Positions 9,541-18,910 are shown, counted from the stretch's first letter. The stretch: DNA of 62,751 bases from Burkholderiaceae bacterium (GCA_031291325.1 JARLJG010000033.1:1-62751), one strand, 5' to 3'. Notes: a model not told the origin generated them from the sequence alone. A program made the numbers and translations.

Positions 9541-9925
9541 GAAACTCCTGACTATGATTGCAAATTTCTGCCATCTCCTTTGCTTGGAGATGTGAAATTA
9601 TAGCCCTTTACCGCTCAATCTAGGTTGCCGAATGCACACTAAAGTTGCTCGCGTAGTTTGTGCGGCATCCGAACTGGGCTTTGCCCGCAATTATCGGCAG
9701 GCATTGCCCGATAATATAGCGTGTCTTGGCACGATTATTCAAAAACGCGGGCGAATTTTGCTCTATATTCCTGCTTGGATTCAAGGGAATTTTCAAAAAT
9801 TAACTATTGGTCCAGATTTTTGGGCGCTCGCTGCTATTTTTTGCAATACCCTCAGCATCCTCGTGTACATACCGAGGATGCATCGCAACCGTGAATTTGC
9901 CATCACTGCTGCTAATTGCAATATA
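9541..9925. other. Intergenic region between dksA and the STAS gene
   Basis: This AT-richer gap holds no supported gene; the open frame that crosses it on the plus strand runs into dksA antisense. Two perfect inverted repeats are visible: ATTATCGG/CCGATAAT at 9690-9715 and GCATCCTCG/CGAGGATGC at 9855-9881 (9-bp stem, 9-base loop). Neither is followed by a T run on either strand, so an intrinsic terminator is not shown. The second one lies just past the dksA stop and could still end that transcript. The minus-strand promoter of the STAS gene should be here. Confidence 0.5.
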
Positions 9926-10714
9926 TTAATCGCCGTACAATTTTTGTTTCAATTCACGGCGTTGCTGCGCTTCCAGAGAAAGCGTTGCCGTCGGGCGAGC
10001 GAGCAAGCGCGGAATGCCGATTGGCTCGCCGGTTTCTTCGCACCAGCCATATTCGCCCGAATCGATACTGGCAATCGATTGCTGCACTTTCTTGAGCAAT
10101 TTGCGCTCGCGATCGCGGGTGCGCAATTCAAGCGCATGTTCCTCTTCGATGGTTGCCCGGTCTGCAGGGTCGGGCACCAGCACGGTTTCGCGCAAATGTT
10201 CAGTCGTTTCCCCGGCGTTCTTGAGCAAATCTTTTTCAAGTTGCTGCAAGCGCGCCTTGAAAAAGGCTAATTGTGCTGCATTCATATAGTCCTTGTCGCT
10301 CATCTTGACGATTTGCTCTTCGGACAATAATGCGCCGTCGCCAGGGACGGGAGGGGTCGATTTAGGTGTCTTGGTTCCCACTTCGCTTACTTTCGAGACT
10401 GCGGTTTTTTCAAAATTGTCTCCTGACTCATCCCCTGCCTCGCTTGCGCGGGACAGTTTGACGGCCTGGCTTGACCGGATTTCCAACTTGTTTACTGCAT
10501 CTGTAGCCGAGTGCGATTTGCCTTTGCCGCTTGTCGCCGATTCCTGATTCGTTGCTTGCTTTGCTCCAGCGCCCTTTTTGCCGCCGTCCGCGTTGCCTTT
10601 CGCAGCGACCGGTGCAGCATGTTTCTGCCGCGCTTCGCTGGAGCCGATTCCAGGTGCGCTACTCGCCGCATTTTTTTTGGTCGCTGGGCTTGGCGCCGAC
10701 TTGGACTTGTTCAT
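9926..10714 (-). CDS. dksA: RNA polymerase-binding transcription factor DksA (extended, single-Cys type)
   Basis: Binds the RNA polymerase secondary channel and, with ppGpp, adjusts rRNA and amino-acid promoters. The conserved core starts near residue 128 (LLSEEQIVKMSDKDYMN). The coiled-coil tip DPADRA, needed for activity in E. coli, is intact. Of the four zinc-ligand positions in E. coli DksA only the first is cysteine here: residues 225, 228, 246 and 249 read C, T, S, A, so a classical zinc finger cannot form. Ahead of the core is a ~127-residue Ala/Lys/Ser-rich extension with no other Met, so the long form seems genuine. It lies upstream of the STAS gene and next to a metal-handling GTPase. 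Confidence 0.93.
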   Translation of the reverse strand: MNKSKSAPSPATKKNAASSAPGIGSSEARQKHAAPVAAKGNADGGKKGAGAKQATNQESATSGKGKSHSATDAVNKLEIRSSQAVKLSRASEAGDESGDNFEKTAVSKVSEVGTKTPKSTPPVPGDGALLSEEQIVKMSDKDYMNAAQLAFFKARLQQLEKDLLKNAGETTEHLRETVLVPDPADRATIEEEHALELRTRDRERKLLKKVQQSIASIDSGEYGWCEETGEPIGIPRLLARPTATLSLEAQQRRELKQKLYGD

Positions 10715-10932
10715 AAGAGCCTCTTGTGTTGGTTCGACCGCTTATCAGTGTTGCCATACATCGGATTTGGCATTCTCTCGATCGTTCTCGCCGCTAATGT
10801 CACGCAACTGCGCTCAACATGGATTTTGCAGCAAAGAAGGCAATCAGTCCGGTCTTGATAGATGTTTTCCTCCGGGATTTTTTACTTGCATTGCCAACGA
10901 TGCCCGCTTCCGAAACACAAAATCACAGTAGT

Positions 10933-11997
10933 TTATACCAAACATTGTTCCAGACCGTGAATAAAAGTGTCTTTGGGCAGATTCTTGCCGATAAACACCA
11001 TTTTGCTGCCACGTTGTTCATTCTCGGCCCATTTGCCGCCGATATCGCTGCCCATAATCTGGTGCACGCCTTGAAATACCACTTTACGGTCGGCGCCCTT
11101 CATCCACAAGACACCCTTATAGCGCAACATGCGCGGGCCGTAAACTTGCACCAGGCCGCCCAGAAAGTCGTCCAGGCGCTCGGTGTCGAAAGGGCGGTCG
11201 CTGGTGAACGCAAAGGCGGCGATGTCGTCGCTGTGATGGGCGTGTCCATGCGCATGACGATGCTCATGGTTGCCGTCATGATCGTGGTCATGATGACAAT
11301 GAGTATGGTCGCCATGCGCATGCGCTTGTTCGACAGTTTCAGCCTCCAGAAAAGCCGGATCGAGCTCCAGTTTATCGTTGAGATTGAAGCCGCGCAAATC
11401 GAGGATTTCTGCGAGCGGGGCCGAGCCGAAATCCGCCTTGACGATGGCAGCGCGCGGATTGATGCGTTGCAGGCGGGCCTTCAATGCCGCCATTTGCTCG
11501 GCATCGACCAGATCGGTCTTCGACAGCAGCAACTTGTCGGCGAAACCGATCTGACGCTGCACTTCCTCGAATTGGTCGAGTTGTTGCATCGCGTGCTTGG
11601 CGTCGACCACGGTCACCACCGCATCGAGCATATAGTGGGCGGCGACTTCGTCGTCGATAAAGAAGGTCCGCGCCACCGGGCCGGGGTTGGCCAAGCCGGT
11701 GGTTTCGATCACTACCCGGTCGAAATGCAATTCGCCGGCATCGCGGCGGCGCGCCAGGTCGCTCAAGGCGACGATCAGGTCGCCGCGCACCGTGCAGCAG
11801 ATGCAGCCGTTGTTCATCTCGACGATTTGTTCGGTGCTGTCTTGCACCAGGATGTCGTTGTCGATGTTTTCCTGGCCGAATTCGTTTTCGATCACGGCGA
11901 TCTTGTGGCCGTGTTGCGCTTGCAAAATATGCTTGAGCAGCGTGGTTTTGCCGGCGCCGAGGAAGCCCGTGAGGATGGTGGTCGGAATCAGTGCCAT
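10933..11997 (-). CDS. CobW/COG0523-family metal-chaperone GTPase
   Basis: A 354-residue G3E GTPase. The P-loop GFLGAGKT is at residues 11-18, the metal site CICC at 65-68, an ExxG switch (ETTGLANP) follows, and SKTD replaces NKxD. A His-rich stretch near residues 215-250 (many H/D repeats such as HCHHDHDHD) separates the GTPase from the CobW C-terminal domain. Such proteins deliver zinc or cobalt to client enzymes. The ATG at 11997 (MALIPTT) is chosen over an upstream TTG because the P-loop then sits where the family has it. No cobalamin genes are beside it, so a zinc role is more likely than CobW proper. I see no Zur-like box upstream. Confidence 0.85.
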   Translation of the reverse strand: MALIPTTILTGFLGAGKTTLLKHILQAQHGHKIAVIENEFGQENIDNDILVQDSTEQIVEMNNGCICCTVRGDLIVALSDLARRRDAGELHFDRVVIETTGLANPGPVARTFFIDDEVAAHYMLDAVVTVVDAKHAMQQLDQFEEVQRQIGFADKLLLSKTDLVDAEQMAALKARLQRINPRAAIVKADFGSAPLAEILDLRGFNLNDKLELDPAFLEAETVEQAHAHGDHTHCHHDHDHDGNHEHRHAHGHAHHSDDIAAFAFTSDRPFDTERLDDFLGGLVQVYGPRMLRYKGVLWMKGADRKVVFQGVHQIMGSDIGGKWAENEQRGSKMVFIGKNLPKDTFIHGLEQCLV

Positions 11998-12211
11998 GAT
12001 GATCGATGGTTGCAAATGGGGCAAATTCAGGTAACTACTATATGGTGGCGCGCATCGTAAATTCCAAGGTCATTCCGCGCAATCGAGGCTAATCGTCGAA
12101 AAATTGCCGGACGCACGCTGTTTCATTCCCGCTAAGCGGAGCGTAAAACCCACGGATTATGCCGCAATTTTATGCAAGGAGGGGATAAATTGAGAATTGT
12201 ATAAATAGAAA

Positions 12212-13174
12212 TTATTTGGCTTGCTTTTTCGCACGCGGATGGGCGGCGTCGTAGACTTGCGCCAGGCGCTGGAAATCGAGCGACGTGTATACCTGGGTTG
12301 CAGTAATGGATGCGTGCCCCAGCATTTCCTGCACCGCGCGCAAGTCGCCGGACGACTGCAAGACGTGCGACGCAAAGGAATGGCGCAATACGTGCGGGTG
12401 CACGTCCGCCGGTATGCCCACAGCTTGCGCGTGCGCCTTCAATCGCTGTTGCACGACCCGCACCGACATGCGGGTTCCGCGCTCGCTCAAGAACAAGGGC
12501 GCGGGATCGGTCTTTTGCAGGGTGTCGCGCACGGCCAGCCATTCGCCCAGCGCGCGCAGGGCGGCTTTGCCGACCGGCACGACGCGCTTCTTGTTGCCTT
12601 TGCCGGTTACCGTGACTTCTCCGGCGTCGAAATCGATCCAGCCCAGGGATTCGACACCGGCTTGTTTGCTATAGCGCAAGTCCAGGCCGACCAGTTCCGA
12701 TACCCGCAAGCCGCTGGAATACAGTAACTCGAACATGGCGACGTTGCAGCGCTGCATTGTCGCTTCGGCATTTTTCCCCGGCGCGGCATGCGCGACCAGA
12801 TGCACGGCATCGTCGGCGGAGAGCGCTTTGGGCAAGGGTTTCGCGCGTTTTGGCGCTTTCACGCCATCGACCGGGTTGCTGGTCAAGCCGAGTTCCTGCT
12901 GCGCCAGCCAATCGAAAAATCCGCGCCAGCAAGAAAGTTTGCGCGCAATGGAGCGCCCGTTCAAGCCTTTCGCATGCATCTGCGCGGCGAATTTCCTGAT
13001 ATGAAAGTGCGTCAGCGCGCCGAACGACGCGTCTTTGACTATCGGCGCGCTGGCGACCAGGAGTTCCGCCAGGTCGCGGCGATAATTATTGACTGTGTGG
13101 TCCGCCAAATTTCGTTGCGTGCGCAGGCAATCGAGGTAGCTGTCGACCAGGGCGAGGCTGTCGGCAGCGTTCAT
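12212..13174 (-). CDS. xerC: Tyrosine recombinase XerC
   Basis: Resolves chromosome dimers at dif with XerD. Counting from the ATG at 13174 (320 residues), the catalytic set is visible: Arg157 in SGLRVSEL, His261 and Arg264 in HVLRHS, His287 in LGHAS and nucleophile Tyr296 in TQVYTS. The N-terminal SAM-like core-binding domain covers residues 10-90. It is the last gene of the lpxL-lpxL-dapF-DUF484-xerC run, matching the dapF-yigA-xerC order of enterobacteria. A TTG 12 bases upstream is an alternative start. Confidence 0.95.
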   Translation of the reverse strand: MNAADSLALVDSYLDCLRTQRNLADHTVNNYRRDLAELLVASAPIVKDASFGALTHFHIRKFAAQMHAKGLNGRSIARKLSCWRGFFDWLAQQELGLTSNPVDGVKAPKRAKPLPKALSADDAVHLVAHAAPGKNAEATMQRCNVAMFELLYSSGLRVSELVGLDLRYSKQAGVESLGWIDFDAGEVTVTGKGNKKRVVPVGKAALRALGEWLAVRDTLQKTDPAPLFLSERGTRMSVRVVQQRLKAHAQAVGIPADVHPHVLRHSFASHVLQSSGDLRAVQEMLGHASITATQVYTSLDFQRLAQVYDAAHPRAKKQAK

Positions 13175-13186
13175 GGTGTCGGGCAA

Positions 13187-13855
13187 TCAGTCGAGCAAAC
13201 AGGCCAGCGCGGCGCTGGCGGTCTCGCCGATCTTCACCAGGAAATCGGTCGCCATGTCGGCGCTGAAGCGCAGCGGGTCGGGCGACCCCAATACCAGCAG
13301 GCCGAACGACTCGGCGGCGTCTTTGGCGCGCAACGGCAGCAGTGCCAGCGATTCGATGGCTGGCGCTTCTTCCAGCCACGAAGCCGCTTCGAAATCGTCG
13401 TTTTTCCCGCAAAACGGCGTGGCCAGTCCGTTGGCGAAGATGCGCGCATCGACTGACACCGGCGCGGCAAACCAGGTGTGGGCGATTTGTTCGGTGCCGC
13501 CCCAGATGCGCAAGGTTGCGTGTGGCACGGAAAATATCGTTTGCAAGCCGTTGATCAACACGTAAGGCAGATCGACGTCGTTGCGCGCCAACAGCAGGGA
13601 TTTCGACCAGGATTGGAACTTGCTCGTGATCGCATCGTTTTCCTGGCCCACGCGGATCAAGTCCCGCATGCGCATTTCCAGCATTTTGATCTTTTCGCGC
13701 AACACTTCCATTTGCCGCTCCTGCAGCGAAACGGTGCGGCCCGCCAGCGGGCTGGTCAGTTTTATCTTGGACAGCAACTCCGCGTGCTCTTCAAAAAAGT
13801 GCGCGTGCTCGGCCAGGTATTGGGCGACGGCAGCGGAGTCGAATGGGTGGTTCAT
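13187..13855 (-). CDS. DUF484 (GAF-like) protein
   Basis: A 222-residue DUF484 protein whose position between dapF and xerC matches E. coli yigA. The N-terminus (MNHPFDSAAVAQYLAEHAHFF) is followed by a predicted coiled coil around residues 40-75 (QERQMEVLREKIKMLEMRM) and then a GAF-like fold (PHATLRIWG; FGLLVLGSPDPLRF). The function of the family is not established. It is separated from xerC by 12 bases and is probably translated from the same mRNA. Confidence 0.88.
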   Translation of the reverse strand: MNHPFDSAAVAQYLAEHAHFFEEHAELLSKIKLTSPLAGRTVSLQERQMEVLREKIKMLEMRMRDLIRVGQENDAITSKFQSWSKSLLLARNDVDLPYVLINGLQTIFSVPHATLRIWGGTEQIAHTWFAAPVSVDARIFANGLATPFCGKNDDFEAASWLEEAPAIESLALLPLRAKDAAESFGLLVLGSPDPLRFSADMATDFLVKIGETASAALACLLD

Positions 13856-13942
13856 GGATTGCCTGCGGAAAAATCGGTCAAGGAAAGGTCGGGCATCGAC
13901 ACGTTCGGCGTCGTCGCGACAGCATATTGTTTACTGCAAATT

Positions 13943-14797
13943 TCATGGAATCTCAATTTCACCCTCAAACACGGTGACGGCCGGGCCGGTCATGCGCACG
14001 CTTGTGCCGACGGCGTCCCAGGCAATCGTCAAATCGCCGCCGCGTGTGTGCACCGTCACCGGCGAGCTTAACAAGCCGCGCCGGATGCCGGCCACGACCG
14101 CCGCGCAGGCGCCGGTGCCGCAAGCCAGGGTTTCGCCAGCGCCGCGCTCGAACACGCGCAGCTTGATATGGCCGCGATCGAGGATTTGCATGAAGCCGGC
14201 ATTAACCCGGCGAGGAAAGCGCCGATGTTTTTCGATCAACGGTCCGTCGGCCGCAACCGGCGCCGCTTCGACGTCGGCCACCACTTGCACCGCGTGCGGA
14301 TTGCCCATCGACACCACGGAAATCCATACCGTCTTTCCGCCGACATCGAGCGCCCACAAGGTATCGCTGCCCTCCGCCTTGCCGGCGAGTCCGCTGGCGT
14401 CGAACGGCACGTCGCCCGGCTGCAAGATCGGCGCGCCCATGTCGACCGTAATCTGGCCGTCCGCCTCCAGCCGGGGCTCGATCACGCCAGCCAAGGTTTG
14501 CACCTTGATCGCATGCTTGTCGGTCAAACCTTTGTCGGTCACGAATTTGACGAACGCGCGCGAGCCGTTGCCGCATTGCTCGACCTCGCCGCCGTCGGCA
14601 TTGAATATCCGATAACGAAAGTCGACACCGTCCGACGGCGACTTTTCCACTAATAACATTTGATCCGCGCCCACGCCCAGGCGGCGGTCGCCAAGATATT
14701 TCCACTGCGCCGGCGTAAAATCGATTTGCTGGTTGATGCCGTCGATGACAACGAAATCGTTGCCCGCGCCATGCATTTTTGTAAATTTTATCTTCAT
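13943..14797 (-). CDS. dapF: Diaminopimelate epimerase
   Basis: Converts LL- to meso-diaminopimelate for lysine and peptidoglycan synthesis. The 284-residue protein begins [15 protein letters not shown]. The two catalytic cysteines are Cys75 (QCGNGSRAF) and Cys226 (ACGTGACAA), one in each pseudo-symmetric half. It lies 40 bases downstream of the acyltransferase pair and 87 bases upstream of DUF484 on the same strand. Confidence 0.96.
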   Translation of the reverse strand: MKIKFTKMHGAGNDFVVIDGINQQIDFTPAQWKYLGDRRLGVGADQMLLVEKSPSDGVDFRYRIFNADGGEVEQCGNGSRAFVKFVTDKGLTDKHAIKVQTLAGVIEPRLEADGQITVDMGAPILQPGDVPFDASGLAGKAEGSDTLWALDVGGKTVWISVVSMGNPHAVQVVADVEAAPVAADGPLIEKHRRFPRRVNAGFMQILDRGHIKLRVFERGAGETLACGTGACAAVVAGIRRGLLSSPVTVHTRGGDLTIAWDAVGTSVRMTGPAVTVFEGEIEIP

Positions 14798-14837
14798 GTG
14801 TCGATTATAACTGCTGGCATTGGCCGATGTCAGCGTA

Positions 14838-15737
14838 TCAATCTGGGCCAGGCAAGGTATCCGGGTCGGATTTGCTATACACGCTGGGCAATCCCGCTGG
14901 CCGGGTTTTGAAGCGCTTGTGCGTCCAAAGGTATTCGGCAGGGGTTTCGCGCACCCGCTCCTCGATGAAAGCGTTCATGTGGCGGGTGGCGGCGAGCATG
15001 TCGTCGCCCGGATAGTTTTCCCAGGCCGGGTAAAACTTGATTTTCCAACCCTTATAGTTCGGCAAATAGCTGGCTATCACGGGAATCACCTTGGCTCCGG
15101 TGGCAGCAGCAATGCGCGCGGTTGCAGTCAGGGTGGCTGCGGGGATGCCGAAAAACGGCACGAATTCCGCGTCTTTGATGCCGAAATCCATATCCGGCAG
15201 CATGAAAAACGGCAGGCCGCTGCGCATCGCCCGGATAATCGGTTTGACGCCGTCGTTGCGCGAAAATAACTTGATGTCTCCAAAGCGCAACCGCCCTTTA
15301 CGCAAGGCTTCGTCGAAGACCTTGTTGCGCTGGCGCGAGTACATCGAGCAGGCAGACGCTTTCATCGAAATTGCGATGCCGGCCACATCGAGGCAGACAA
15401 AGTGCGGACACAGCAGGATGATGGGCCCGGCCTTGAACGCGTCCAGCGGAATTTCAGGATCGATTTGCATCAGGCTTTGCAGGCGGGCCTCGGAACTCCA
15501 CCATAAAATGCTGCGCTCGAACAAGCTGCGCGCATAATCTTGAAAATGTTTCTTGGCGAGCTTTTTGCGCGCATCTTCGCTCAGTTCCGGCAGGCACAGC
15601 CGCAGGTTGGTCAAGGCGATCCGGCGGCGCGAGCGCAGCAACACAAAACAAAGCGACCCGATGGCTTCGCCGATTCTTCCCAATACGGGCAGCGGCAGCC
15701 AGTGCAGCAGCCACATGATGGCGATGACTATTCTCAT
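14838..15737 (-). CDS. Lysophospholipid/lipid A acyltransferase family protein, second copy
   Basis: A 299-residue LpxL/HtrB-family inner-membrane acyltransferase. The N-terminus ([20 protein letters not shown]) is a membrane anchor, the catalytic motif HFVCLD (HX4D) is at about residues 113-118, and a LPDMDFG segment resembles the family's second block. ATG at 15737 overlaps the stop of the upstream paralogue by four bases (ATGA), so the two are translationally coupled. The enzyme presumably adds a secondary acyl chain to lipid A or Kdo2-lipid IVA. Which position it acylates cannot be told from sequence. Confidence 0.88.
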   Translation of the reverse strand: MRIVIAIMWLLHWLPLPVLGRIGEAIGSLCFVLLRSRRRIALTNLRLCLPELSEDARKKLAKKHFQDYARSLFERSILWWSSEARLQSLMQIDPEIPLDAFKAGPIILLCPHFVCLDVAGIAISMKASACSMYSRQRNKVFDEALRKGRLRFGDIKLFSRNDGVKPIIRAMRSGLPFFMLPDMDFGIKDAEFVPFFGIPAATLTATARIAAATGAKVIPVIASYLPNYKGWKIKFYPAWENYPGDDMLAATRHMNAFIEERVRETPAEYLWTHKRFKTRPAGLPSVYSKSDPDTLPGPD

Positions 15738-16591
15738 GGTTCGGCCTCTTGATTGCTCGGTGCGGCCCCCGCGCCCGGCGGCGACTTGTAGCGGTTGTAG
15801 CTCCAAAAATACTGCGCGGGGCAGCGCGCAATCAGTTGTTCCATCCCTGCGTTGATGCTGCGCGCCTGTTCTTGCGGCGTGCCATCCAGGGTTTGCTCGA
15901 AGCGCACGAAGCGCACCGTATAACCCCGGCCCTTGGGCAAACGCTCCGCGTATGACAAAAGAATCTCCGCGCCGGTCATTTGATGCAATTTGGCCGGCAA
16001 CGTCATCGTGTACGCGGGTTTGCCGAAGAAATCGGCCCACACGCCTTCGCCTTGCTGCGGAACCTGGTCCGGCAACAAGCCGATGGACGCGCCTTTCTTC
16101 AGGGTTTTCAAGAGAATTCTCACCCCAGCCAGATTGGCGGGAGCCAAGGCCAGGTTTTCGCGCGCCCTGGCGTCTTCCATCAAAGGCTTGAGCGCCGCTT
16201 TGCGCGGCGGACGATACAAGACCGTAAACGGGATATGCTGGGCGATGGATTGCGCGATGATCTCGAAACAACCCAGGTGCGGCGTTAAAAAAATGACACC
16301 ATGCCCCGAATCCAGCGCCGCTTGCGCGACTTCCCAGTTTTCGACGTGCACGGTTGCCAGCACCCGCGCAGGGGGCGCGCACCAGACGAATGCCAATTCC
16401 AGGATATTCTTGCCGGATTCGCCGATTGCGCTACGCAGTTGCTGCGGGTAGCCGGCACGGTTGATATTGTCTTTCAGAGTATGTCGATAAGCGGGCGAAG
16501 CCAGGTAGGCGGCCCAGCCGAGCGTGCTGCCGAGCGCGTGCAACAGCGGCAACGGCAGCATTGCCAGTAGGCGGAATAGTCGAATGAGCAT
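15734..16591 (-). CDS. Lipid A biosynthesis lauroyl-type acyltransferase (LpxL/HtrB family)
   Basis: A 285-residue inner-membrane acyltransferase. It starts with a hydrophobic anchor (LLAMLPLPLLHALG) and has HLGCFE (HX4E) as catalytic motif, YRPPRK, and LLPDQVPQQGEGVWADFFG, all typical of LpxL/HtrB. It is the first gene of the minus-strand operon and diverges from metK, so the ~165 bases between them hold both promoters. Together with its downstream paralogue it likely supplies the two secondary acyl groups of lipid A. Confidence 0.9.
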   Translation of the reverse strand: MLIRLFRLLAMLPLPLLHALGSTLGWAAYLASPAYRHTLKDNINRAGYPQQLRSAIGESGKNILELAFVWCAPPARVLATVHVENWEVAQAALDSGHGVIFLTPHLGCFEIIAQSIAQHIPFTVLYRPPRKAALKPLMEDARARENLALAPANLAGVRILLKTLKKGASIGLLPDQVPQQGEGVWADFFGKPAYTMTLPAKLHQMTGAEILLSYAERLPKGRGYTVRFVRFEQTLDGTPQEQARSINAGMEQLIARCPAQYFWSYNRYKSPPGAGAAPSNQEAEP

Positions 16592-16606
16592 TTGATATGA
16601 CTGATT

Positions 16607-16635
16607 TTGCCGATTTATTTCAAGTGGCGTAAAAT
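16607..16635 (+). promoter_or_regulatory. Sigma70-type promoter for metK
   Basis: TTGCCG (16607-16612) and TAAAAT (16630-16635) are separated by 17 bases; they match the -35 and -10 consensus at four and five of six positions. Transcription from here would start near 16642 and leave a leader of about 116 bases before the metK ATG at 16758. The alternative TATTAT at 16646-16651 has no acceptable -35. Confidence 0.55.
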
Positions 16636-16641
16636 AACCAG

Positions 16642-16760
16642 CACGTATTATCCGCCGAGTTAACAGACAACTTGCGAGGCGGCCTAAAAATTTCGCTAAA
16701 GCGTCGCAGGCTCATTCAGTTGGCCGCGACATGGTCACTATCTATTTGGAGCTTGCGATG
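16642..16760 (+). promoter_or_regulatory. Structured metK leader with start-site sequestering helix (candidate RNA switch)
   Basis: Bases 16702-16713 can pair without interruption with 16749-16760 (12 bp, two G-U), burying GAG of the GGAG ribosome site (16748-16751) and the whole ATG. The strand 16704-16710 can instead pair with CTTGCGA at 16671-16677. The same seven bases recur at 16752-16758, so the two pairings exclude one another. GCGGCC (16679-16684) can pair with GGCCGC (16722-16727) alongside the upstream alternative, giving an H-type pseudoknot shape. This is a by-eye fold. I do not recognise it as a described SAM riboswitch class, and no ligand is shown. Confidence 0.45.
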
Positions 16761-17921
16761 ACCCATGAGTACCTCTTCACTTCGGAATCGGTTTCCGAAG
16801 GTCACCCCGACAAGGTCGCGGATCAGATTTCGGATGCCATCCTGGACGCCGTTCTTGCCCAAGACCCGAAGGCGCGCGTTGCCGCCGAAACTCTGTGCAA
16901 TACCGGCCTGGTGGTGCTGGCCGGCGAAATTACCACATTCGCCAACGTCGATTATATCGGCGTCGCGCGCGATACGATCAAGCGCATCGGTTACGACAAC
17001 GCCGATTTCGGCATCGATTACAAGAGTTGCGCGGTGCTGGTCGGCTACGACAAGCAATCGCCCGATATCGCCCAAGGGGTCGACGAAGGCAAAGGCCTGG
17101 ATCTCGACCAGGGTGCCGGCGACCAGGGCTTGATGTTCGGCTATGCCTGCGACGAAACGCCGGAACTGATGCCGGCTGCCATCTATTATGCGCATCGCAT
17201 CGTCGAACGGCAGTCGCAATTGCGCAAGGACGGGCGCTTGCCGTGGCTGCGCCCGGACGCCAAATCCCAAGTGACATTGAAATATGTCGACGGCAAGCCG
17301 GTGGCGATCGACACCGTGGTGCTTTCCACCCAGCATGCGCCGGAAATGACGCATAAAGAGATCGAGGAAGCGGCGATCGAATTGATCATCAAGCCGTCGG
17401 TGCCGCAAGAGTGGTTGAAAAATACGCGTTACCTGGTCAATCCGACCGGACGTTTCGTAATCGGCGGTCCGCAAGGCGATTGCGGCTTGACCGGGCGGAA
17501 GATCATTGTCGACACCTACGGCGGCGCTTGCCCGCACGGCGGCGGCGCGTTTTCCGGCAAGGACCCGACCAAGGTCGACCGTTCGGCTGCCTATGCGGCG
17601 CGCTATGTGGCGAAAAATATCGTCGCGGCGGGCCTGGCCCGGCAATGCCAGATCCAGGTCAGCTATGCGATCGGCGTGGCCAAACCGATCAATATCACCA
17701 TCTACACCGAAGGCACGGGTGCGATCTCGGACGAGAAAATCGCCGAGCTGGTGCATCGGCATTTCGATTTGCGGCCCAAGGGCATCGTGCAAATGCTCGA
17801 CCTGTTGCGTCCGATTTATCGGAAGACGGCAGCTTACGGGCATTTCGGGCGCGACGAGCCGGAATTCACCTGGGAGCGCACCGACAAGGCGGCAATCTTG
17901 CGGGCGGATGCTGGGCTATAG
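16758..17921 (+). CDS. metK: S-adenosylmethionine synthetase
   Basis: Makes SAM from methionine and ATP. The 387-residue product begins [19 protein letters not shown] and carries [12 protein letters not shown], the [16 protein letters not shown] loop and [10 protein letters not shown] near the C-terminus, all diagnostic of MetK. The frame continues upstream to 16731 (MVTIYLELA), but the ATG at 16758 has the GGAG ribosome site and family-typical N-terminus. It diverges from the lpxL operon and has a long, foldable leader. Confidence 0.96.
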   Translation: MTHEYLFTSESVSEGHPDKVADQISDAILDAVLAQDPKARVAAETLCNTGLVVLAGEITTFANVDYIGVARDTIKRIGYDNADFGIDYKSCAVLVGYDKQSPDIAQGVDEGKGLDLDQGAGDQGLMFGYACDETPELMPAAIYYAHRIVERQSQLRKDGRLPWLRPDAKSQVTLKYVDGKPVAIDTVVLSTQHAPEMTHKEIEEAAIELIIKPSVPQEWLKNTRYLVNPTGRFVIGGPQGDCGLTGRKIIVDTYGGACPHGGGAFSGKDPTKVDRSAAYAARYVAKNIVAAGLARQCQIQVSYAIGVAKPINITIYTEGTGAISDEKIAELVHRHFDLRPKGIVQMLDLLRPIYRKTAAYGHFGRDEPEFTWERTDKAAILRADAGL

Positions 17922-17959
17922 ATAGTTTCGCAAGTGGACCTGAATCGTACGGATTGGCA

Positions 17960-18910
17960 GTGTTTATATTGACAAGGCGGCAGTGTCGACGGCTTGCCGC
18001 AACGGTGTGCGGCGGGTTTTGCATATTGCTCGCCGCGACTTGCCAGGCCGGCAGCGCCAACTCCGGCGAATGGTGTAAACGCTTCGCGGGGCGCTTGCCG
18101 GGAGTCTCCGTCGCAAGTTGTCAACATACTGCGTTGCTCCCATCCGGCGGGGTATCGCTGCAAGGCTTCCCGCTGCTGGTGCGCCGTTTTGCACCGTCCA
18201 AAATGGCGCAGAACGGCGCGCCGCCCTTGCGTATCCTGCTGTTGGGCGGCATCCACGGCGATGAAATGACGGCTTCGGCCATCGTGTTCCAGTGGATGCA
18301 ATGGATGCAGAGCGCGCCGGCGCAAAATTTCTATTGGAATGTGGCGCCGTTGGTCAACCCGGACGGCATGCTGGCGCCCAAGCCCAAGCGGGTCAACGGC
18401 CACGGCGTCGATTTGAACCGCAATTTTCCCACCCCCGGATGGCAGCAAGATGCGCCGCGCTATTGGGCGAAGGCAACCGGCAAGGATCCCCGTCGCTTCC
18501 CTGGCACGGCACCACTGTCGGAGCCGGAAACGCGCTGGATCTACGACGAAATCGAGCATTTTCGACCGCAGGTCATTATTTCAGTGCATGCACCCTACGG
18601 TGTGCTGGACTTCGACGGTCCGGCGCCGACGCCGCACCACTTCGGTCGCCTGATATTCAACCGGGTCGGCGTCTACCCCGGCTCGCTAGGCAATTACAGC
18701 GGCGTGCATAAGAATGTGCCGGTGATTACCATCGAATTGCCGAATGCGGCTGCGATGCCGTCGGATGCCGAAGTCAAGCGCATCTGGCTCGACATGTTGA
18801 ACTGGATACAACGCAATGTTGCGCAAGATGGCAGCGTCGGCGCACAAACGGTGACGGCGACACCGCAGTCGACATCGACGATCGCGAAGGCGGCGCCGGT
18901 ATTGCGCTAG
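17960..18910 (+). CDS. M14-family zinc peptidase (MpaA-like), probably exported
   Basis: A zinc carboxypeptidase-like protein of about 316 residues. Zinc ligands appear in GGIHGDEM (HxxE) and ISVHAP, a likely catalytic glutamate in VITIELPNA, and the substrate-binding DLNRNFP segment is present. This is the pattern of murein peptide amidase MpaA, which trims diaminopimelate from muropeptides, but unlike cytoplasmic MpaA it has a hydrophobic N-terminus (LAATVCGGFCILLAATC) suggesting a signal peptide. GTG at 17960 is the best start, since no ATG lies in frame between the metK stop and the catalytic domain. The Ser/Thr/Ala-rich tail is of unknown role. Confidence 0.75.
   Translation: MFILTRRQCRRLAATVCGGFCILLAATCQAGSANSGEWCKRFAGRLPGVSVASCQHTALLPSGGVSLQGFPLLVRRFAPSKMAQNGAPPLRILLLGGIHGDEMTASAIVFQWMQWMQSAPAQNFYWNVAPLVNPDGMLAPKPKRVNGHGVDLNRNFPTPGWQQDAPRYWAKATGKDPRRFPGTAPLSEPETRWIYDEIEHFRPQVIISVHAPYGVLDFDGPAPTPHHFGRLIFNRVGVYPGSLGNYSGVHKNVPVITIELPNAAAMPSDAEVKRIWLDMLNWIQRNVAQDGSVGAQTVTATPQSTSTIAKAAPVLR

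Noticed and set aside
9632-10270. Plus-strand frame entering dksA
   Set aside because: Most of it is antisense to the conserved dksA core; the part in the gap has no similarity.
11998-12211. Zur box upstream of the CobW GTPase
   Set aside because: No GTTATN..ATAAC-like palindrome was found; the TATAGT near 12040 has only a poorly spaced -35.
16642-16760. Assignment of the metK leader to a known SAM riboswitch class
   Set aside because: The conserved cores I know for SAM-I, SAM-II, SMK box and SAM/SAH are not present, so it is kept only as a candidate structure.
16716-17843. 375-codon minus-strand frame over metK
   Set aside because: Shadow of metK, which is certain.
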